64,000 nt of DNA from contig NZ_JOCX01000008.1 in the NCBI RefSeq assembly GCF_000717915.1, positions 310,001 through 374,000 of the forward strand, given 5' to 3'. Made by a program: the position numbers and the translations under genes. This DNA is from Streptomyces sp. NRRL S-244 (GTDB lineage: Bacteria; Actinomycetota; Actinomycetes; Streptomycetales; Streptomycetaceae). This document shows, in pieces, positions 60,506-64,000 of this stretch; the stretch's first letter is position 1, and every line of letters begins with the position of its first letter. The notes under the pieces were generated by a model, which worked only from the letters and a program-made list of their open reading frames with translations, searched no databases and was not told the DNA's origin.

Positions 60506-61585
60506 TCAGAGTTCGATGCAGGTGCGCAGGGCCACACCCGTACGCATCTGGTCGAGGGCGTCGTTGATCTCGCCGAGGTGCACCCGGTGCGTGATCAGGC
60601 CCGCCAGGTCCACCCGGCCCGCCCGCCACAGCGCGATGGTGCGCTCGTACGAGCGGAGCACGTCCCCGCCCCCGTACATCGACGGCAGGATCTTCTTCTC
60701 GTCGAAGAACAGCGAGAACATGTTGACCGAGTAGTTGTCGTCGAGCGCGCCCGCGCCGACCACGACGACGGATCCGCCGCGCCGGGTCATCTCGTACGCG
60801 GTGTGCGTGGTCGCGGACTTGCCGACGACCTCGAAGACGTAGTCGAAGCCCTCGCCGGCCGTGATCCGGTTCTTGGCGTCGCCGAAGGCCTCCGGTGCGA
60901 CCGCCTCGGTGGCGCCGAAGCGGAGCGCCGCCTCGCGCCGGGAGGCCACCGGGTCCACGGCGATGATCTGCGCCGCGCCCTGCACCTTGGCGCCCTGGAT
61001 GACGGAGATGCCGACGCCGCCGCAGCCGATGACGGCGACCGAGGACCCGGCCTCCACCTTGGCGGTGTTGATGGCGGCGCCGAGGCCCGTGGTCACCCCG
61101 CAGCCGATCAGCGCGGCGATGTCGTACGGCAGGTCGTCGGGGATCGGCACGGCGCACGCGGCGGGCACGACCATCTCCTCGGCGAAGGTGCCGGTGCCGG
61201 CGAAGCCGAAGATGTCCCCGCCGCCCGCGCGGCGGAAGTTGGGCGTGGCCACGTTCGCGAAGGACTCCAGGCACAGGTGGCCCTGGCCGCGCTTGCAGGC
61301 GGGGCAGTGTCCGCACGGCGGCAGCCAGCAGACGAGGACCCGGTCGCCGATGGCGTGGGTCGTGACCCCGTCGCCGACGTCGACGATCTCGCCCGAGCCC
61401 TCGTGGCCGGGTATGAAGGGCGCGGGCTGCGGCAGCACGCCGCTCATCGCGGACAGGTCCGAGTGGCACAGGCCGGTGGCCTTGATGCGGATCTTGACCT
61501 TGCCGGGGCCGAAGCCCGCGGTCTCCATGTCGTCGACGACCTCGAGCTTGTCCTGGCCTATCTCGCTCTGCAGTGCTGCGCGCAC
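60506..61585 (-). CDS. Zinc-dependent alcohol dehydrogenase
   Basis: 359 aa from GTG 61585 with GGAG upstream. Medium-chain dehydrogenase: catalytic zinc ligands in TGLCHSDL and PGHEGSGEIVDVG plus the later Cys in LIGCGVTTG; structural zinc in PPCGHCPACKRGQGHLC (four Cys); NAD site VIGCGGVGIS. It is close to mycobacterial AdhD-like enzymes. It would oxidise an alcohol, perhaps a lipid or sterol side chain, to the aldehyde. It lies between the maoC and sdr genes with gaps of about 35-41 bp. Confidence 0.92.
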   Translation of the reverse strand: MRAALQSEIGQDKLEVVDDMETAGFGPGKVKIRIKATGLCHSDLSAMSGVLPQPAPFIPGHEGSGEIVDVGDGVTTHAIGDRVLVCWLPPCGHCPACKRGQGHLCLESFANVATPNFRRAGGGDIFGFAGTGTFAEEMVVPAACAVPIPDDLPYDIAALIGCGVTTGLGAAINTAKVEAGSSVAVIGCGGVGISVIQGAKVQGAAQIIAVDPVASRREAALRFGATEAVAPEAFGDAKNRITAGEGFDYVFEVVGKSATTHTAYEMTRRGGSVVVVGAGALDDNYSVNMFSLFFDEKKILPSMYGGGDVLRSYERTIALWRAGRVDLAGLITHRVHLGEINDALDQMRTGVALRTCIEL

Positions 61586-61619
61586 GGTGCGGCTCCTTGT
61601 GTGTCGCGAAGGTCGGGCG

Positions 61620-62474
61620 TTACGCGTGTTCGACGACGGTGTCGGCGAGGACCGGCGCGTCGTCCCGTTCGACGGCGGTCACCGCGACCCGGACCTGCCC
61701 GGGCTCCTCCCACATCCGGATCCGCAGGGTCTCGCCCGGGAAGACGATCCCGGCGAACCGCGTGCGGTAGGCGCGCACCCGCGAGACGTCCCCGCCGAGC
61801 GCCGTGTCGACGACGGCCTTGAGGGTCATCCCGTACGAGCACAGGCCGTGGAGGATCGGCCGGTCGAAGCCGGCCAGCTTGGCGAACTCGGGGTCCGCGT
61901 GCAGGGGGTTCCAGTCGCCGGACAGCCGGTACAGGAGCGCCTGCTCCTCGCGGATGTGCCGCTCCTCGACCCGGTCGGGCGCCCGCTCGGGCAGCTCGGA
62001 CGTGACGGAGGGGCCGCGCTCTCCGCCGAAGCCGCCCTCGCCCCGTACGAAGATCTGCGCGTCGCTGGTCCAGAGCGGCCCGTCGGCGTCCGCGACCTCG
62101 GTGCGCAGCACGATCACGGCGGCCTTGCCCTTGTCGTAGAGGGCGGCGACCTTGGCAGAGGAGGTGGCGCTGCCCTTGACCGGGATGGGCCGGTGCAGCT
62201 CGATGGACTGGCCGCCGTGCAGGACGTTGGCGAGGTTGACCTCGATCCCGGGGGCGGCGAGGCCGCCCAGCATGGCCATGCCGGCGCCGGCGACGGTCGC
62301 GAAGCTGGGGAGTACGTGGAGCTTGGACTCCAGGGTGTAGCGCAGTTCGTCGGGGTCGGTGGCAGGGCGGCCGGCGCCGAGGCCGAGGTGGTAGAGCTGG
62401 ATGTCCTTGTGGTCCCAGGCGATGTCCCCCCGGCGGGGGTCTGCGGCGAGGGCCCTGGCGGCATCGATCGGCAT
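61620..62474 (-). CDS. MaoC-family enoyl-CoA hydratase 2
   Basis: 284 aa. Double hot-dog protein: the N-terminal half is the degenerate substrate-binding repeat (DIQLYHLGLGAG, LPSFATVAG) and the C-terminal half has the catalytic hydratase-2 motif GDWNPLHADPEFAKLAGFDRPILHGLCSYG with the Asp/His dyad. It hydrates trans-2-enoyl-CoA to the (R)-3-hydroxyacyl-CoA, the substrate of the MFE-2-like SDR in the same operon. Together the two replace one MFE-2 protein. It is promoter-proximal, with a KstR-like palindrome upstream. Confidence 0.92.
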   Translation of the reverse strand: MPIDAARALAADPRRGDIAWDHKDIQLYHLGLGAGRPATDPDELRYTLESKLHVLPSFATVAGAGMAMLGGLAAPGIEVNLANVLHGGQSIELHRPIPVKGSATSSAKVAALYDKGKAAVIVLRTEVADADGPLWTSDAQIFVRGEGGFGGERGPSVTSELPERAPDRVEERHIREEQALLYRLSGDWNPLHADPEFAKLAGFDRPILHGLCSYGMTLKAVVDTALGGDVSRVRAYRTRFAGIVFPGETLRIRMWEEPGQVRVAVTAVERDDAPVLADTVVEHA

Positions 62475-62492
62475 TGAGGATGCTGCTCCTTG

Positions 62493-62536
62493 TTCGGTTC
62501 TTCGGCTTCGGTTCTTCGGCTGTTCGGTTCTTCGGT
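62493..62536. repeat. 14-bp direct repeats in the maoC leader
   Basis: TTCGGTTCTTCGGC occurs at 62493-62506 and 62507-62520, and with one change at 62523-62536. Confidence 0.75.
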
Positions 62537-62551
62537 TCCCATTGCGTGGAA

Positions 62552-62593
62552 GACCTCGGTGCGGCCGTCCGCACCGTCGGCCGCACCGAGGTC
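62552..62593. other. 15-bp inverted repeat in the maoC leader
   Basis: GACCTCGGTGCGGCC (62552-62566) and GGCCGCACCGAGGTC (62579-62593) pair perfectly around a 12-nt loop. In a leftward transcript from the KstR-like site it would form a leader hairpin. Confidence 0.65.
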
Positions 62594-62614
62594 GTTTGCG
62601 GGACCGGTTCGGTT

Positions 62615-62630
62615 CTAGAACGCGTTCTAG
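62615..62630. promoter_or_regulatory. KstR-like TetR operator
   Basis: CTAGAACG-CGTTCTAG is a perfect 16-bp palindrome containing TAGAAC-nn-GTTCTA, the consensus of the actinobacterial steroid-catabolism repressor KstR. It lies 141 bp upstream of maoC and 128 bp upstream of the small rightward gene. Confidence 0.75.
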
Positions 62631-62757
62631 GGCCGAGCGGTGAGGAATGTATAACGCACGCCCCAGCAGTTGGGAAGACTCCTGACTCCACGTCAGGATG
62701 AGCTTGGCCGAGGCGTGTTGCCGGGCCCGCGCAAGGCGCCGCCCCTAGGCTGGCCGC

Positions 62758-63126
62758 GTGGACGAGATGCCGGTGAACCACCGCCCCGCCAGGTCCCTGC
62801 GGGTGCTGCTGTTCCCGCCGGACCCGGCGCTGGCGCTGCGGCTGGGGCTGCAGCCGGACATCGAGGTGGTGGCCTCGGCGCTGGCGCGGCCGGCCGTGGC
62901 CCTGGTGGAGGAGCTCGCGTCGGTGACGGCGCTGCTGGCGGAGGACCCGGAGTGCCGGGTGCTGGTGCTGACCGGTTCGGCGCATCCGGGGCTGCGGGAC
63001 GCGGCGCTGGCGGCGGGCGCGGCGGGCCTGGTCCTGCGCGACGGCCCCCTGGAGGACCTGGCGGAATCCATCCGCGCCGCCTCCCGCGGCGAAACGGTCG
63101 TCGACCCGTCCCTGACGGACCCGTAG
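62758..63126 (+). CDS. Truncated NarL-type receiver-like protein without phosphoacceptor region
   Basis: 122 aa from GTG 62758. The ends match NarL/LuxR-type receiver domains: SLRVLLFPPDPALALRLGLQPDIEVVASA at the start and VLVLTGSAHPGLRDAALAAGAAGLVLRDGPLEDLAESIRAASRGETVVDPSL at the end. The middle strand that normally carries the phosphorylated Asp (DVVLMDxxMP) is missing, and there is no HTH. It cannot act as an ordinary response regulator. It may be an orphan pseudo-receiver that binds a protein partner, or a relic. It is convergent with the thiolase. Confidence 0.7.
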   Translation: MDEMPVNHRPARSLRVLLFPPDPALALRLGLQPDIEVVASALARPAVALVEELASVTALLAEDPECRVLVLTGSAHPGLRDAALAAGAAGLVLRDGPLEDLAESIRAASRGETVVDPSLTDP

Positions 63127-63205
63127 CCGCGCCCGGCCGCCACCCCGTGGCCCCTGCCACCACCCCGCGGCCCCCTGCCACCACCCCCGCGGCCCCGCCC
63201 GGCCG

Positions 63206-64000
63206 CTACCTCCGCAGCAGGGTCACCACCGCCGCTCCGCCCAGGCCTATGTTGTGGGCCAGCCCGACCCGGGCCCGCGGGACCTGGCGGGGGCCGGCCT
63301 GGCCCCGTAGCTGCCAGACCAGCTCCGCCGCCTGCGCCAGCCCCGTCGCTCCCAGCGGGTGGCCCTTCGAGATCAGGCCCCCGGAGGGGTTCACCACCCA
63401 CCGCCCGCCGTACGTGGTCGCCCCCGCCTCCACCAGCTTCCCGGCGGCGCCCTCCTCGCACATGCCCAGCGCCTCGTACGTCAGCAGCTCGTTGATCGAG
63501 AAGCAGTCGTGCAGCTCGATCACGTCCACGTCCTCGATCCCGAGTCCGGACGCCGAGAACACCCGCCGCCCCGCCGCCTGCGTCATCGGCTTGCCGACCA
63601 CGTCGATGCACGAGCCGGAGGCGAACGAGGCCTCCGTGTCCGTCGTCATCGCCTGCGCGACGATCTCCACCGCCTTGTCGTGCAGCCCGTGCCGCACCAC
63701 GAACCGCTCCGACACCACCACCGCGGCCGCCGCCCCGTCCGAGGTCGGCGAGCACTGCAGCTTCGTCAGCGGCGCGTGGATCGGCTTGGCCCCGAGGATC
63801 TCGTCCACCGTGTACACGTCCTGGAACTGGGCGTTCGGGTTGTTCGCCGAGTGCCGGTGGTTCTTCGCCCCGACCATCGCCAGCTGCGCCGCCGTGGTCC
63901 CGTACCGCTCCATGTGCTCGCGGGCCGCGTTCCCGAAGATCTGCGCGGTCGGCGGGGACATCTCGAAGCCGTGCCCGGCGGCCATGATCCCGTAGTGCCG
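63206..64000 (-). CDS. Thiolase-fold lipid-transfer protein, 5' part beyond the window
   Basis: The C-terminal 264 residues or so are visible; the frame stays open to the window edge. Thiolase signatures are present: [67 protein letters not shown] (the active-site His in GHP) and [12 protein letters not shown]. The final Cys of condensing thiolases (CxGGGQ) is replaced by HNIGLGG, as in SCP2-thiolase/Ltp proteins, some of which perform retro-aldol cleavage in sterol side-chain degradation. With the neighbouring KstR-like site and hydratase/dehydrogenase genes this supports sterol or branched-lipid breakdown. Confidence 0.9.
   Translation of the reverse strand, partial: RHYGIMAAGHGFEMSPPTAQIFGNAAREHMERYGTTAAQLAMVGAKNHRHSANNPNAQFQDVYTVDEILGAKPIHAPLTKLQCSPTSDGAAAAVVVSERFVVRHGLHDKAVEIVAQAMTTDTEASFASGSCIDVVGKPMTQAAGRRVFSASGLGIEDVDVIELHDCFSINELLTYEALGMCEEGAAGKLVEAGATTYGGRWVVNPSGGLISKGHPLGATGLAQAAELVWQLRGQAGPRQVPRARVGLAHNIGLGGAAVVTLLRR

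Overview
The window is high-GC chromosomal DNA of a Streptomyces-type actinomycete. The evidence is the extreme third-position G/C bias, frequent GTG and TTG starts, ATGA/GTGA coupled genes, a class A RNase P RNA, and genes typical of the genus: glnA2, an AfsR-like giant regulator, F420-dependent npdG, an RNase H-CobC fusion and a TerD-family protein. I find about 60 protein genes and one RNA gene (rnpB). I see no tRNA, rRNA, IS element, prophage or CRISPR array.

Layout. 0-4 kb: the end of one and the whole of a second secreted PIG-L/LmbE-type protein with a propeller-like tail, then an AT-richer secreted lectin-CAP protein that looks acquired. 4.1-8 kb: glnA2, a membrane/DUF3105/DUF305 cluster and an HRP1-like CBS protein. 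8-12 kb: an alpha/beta hydrolase with an apparent frame problem, a DUF998 membrane protein, and a divergent DUF6153-multicopper oxidase operon behind a CsoR-like box (copper handling). 12-24 kb: a Pro/Ala-rich membrane protein, nadE, an exo/endonuclease-phosphatase family protein, panB, a DrrAB-type ABC exporter, a 1168-aa AfsR/SARP regulator and an M50 protease. 24-29 kb: a TerD-PD-(D/E)XK nuclease fusion, npdG and map.

29-41 kb is an iron and heme acquisition region: heme oxygenase, two HtaA-type surface heme-binding proteins, hmuTUV, and an efeOBU ferrous iron/Dyp-peroxidase system. DmdR/IdeR-type iron boxes lie at the heme oxygenase and hmu/hta promoters, and a weak one lies before efeO. 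A separate ferrisiderophore-binding lipoprotein at 57-58 kb also has a perfect iron box. The parts fit one scheme: HtaA proteins take up heme at the wall, HmuTUV imports it, heme oxygenase opens it, and EfeUOB and siderophore uptake add iron.

41-57 kb is housekeeping and small regulators: GNAT, PhzF, SDR, a Bcr-type MFS exporter, an Rsm22-like methyltransferase, DDAH, TetR, a degenerate prim-pol, YaaA, an RNB nuclease, AraC, MerR, rnpB, RNase H-CobC, a coiled-coil zinc-ribbon protein with a probable CTG start, and a Nif3-like protein. 59-64 kb holds an MFE-2-like dehydrogenase, a zinc alcohol dehydrogenase, a MaoC hydratase and the start of a thiolase/lipid-transfer gene. They lie around a perfect 16-bp palindrome of the KstR type, which suggests the edge of a steroid or branched-lipid catabolic cluster running out of the window.

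The observations most worth following are the TerD-nuclease fusion, the CsoR-like and KstR-like operators, the CTG start, the hydrolase frame that runs antisense through the CBS gene, the degenerate prim-pol and the receiver-like protein without its phosphoacceptor segment.
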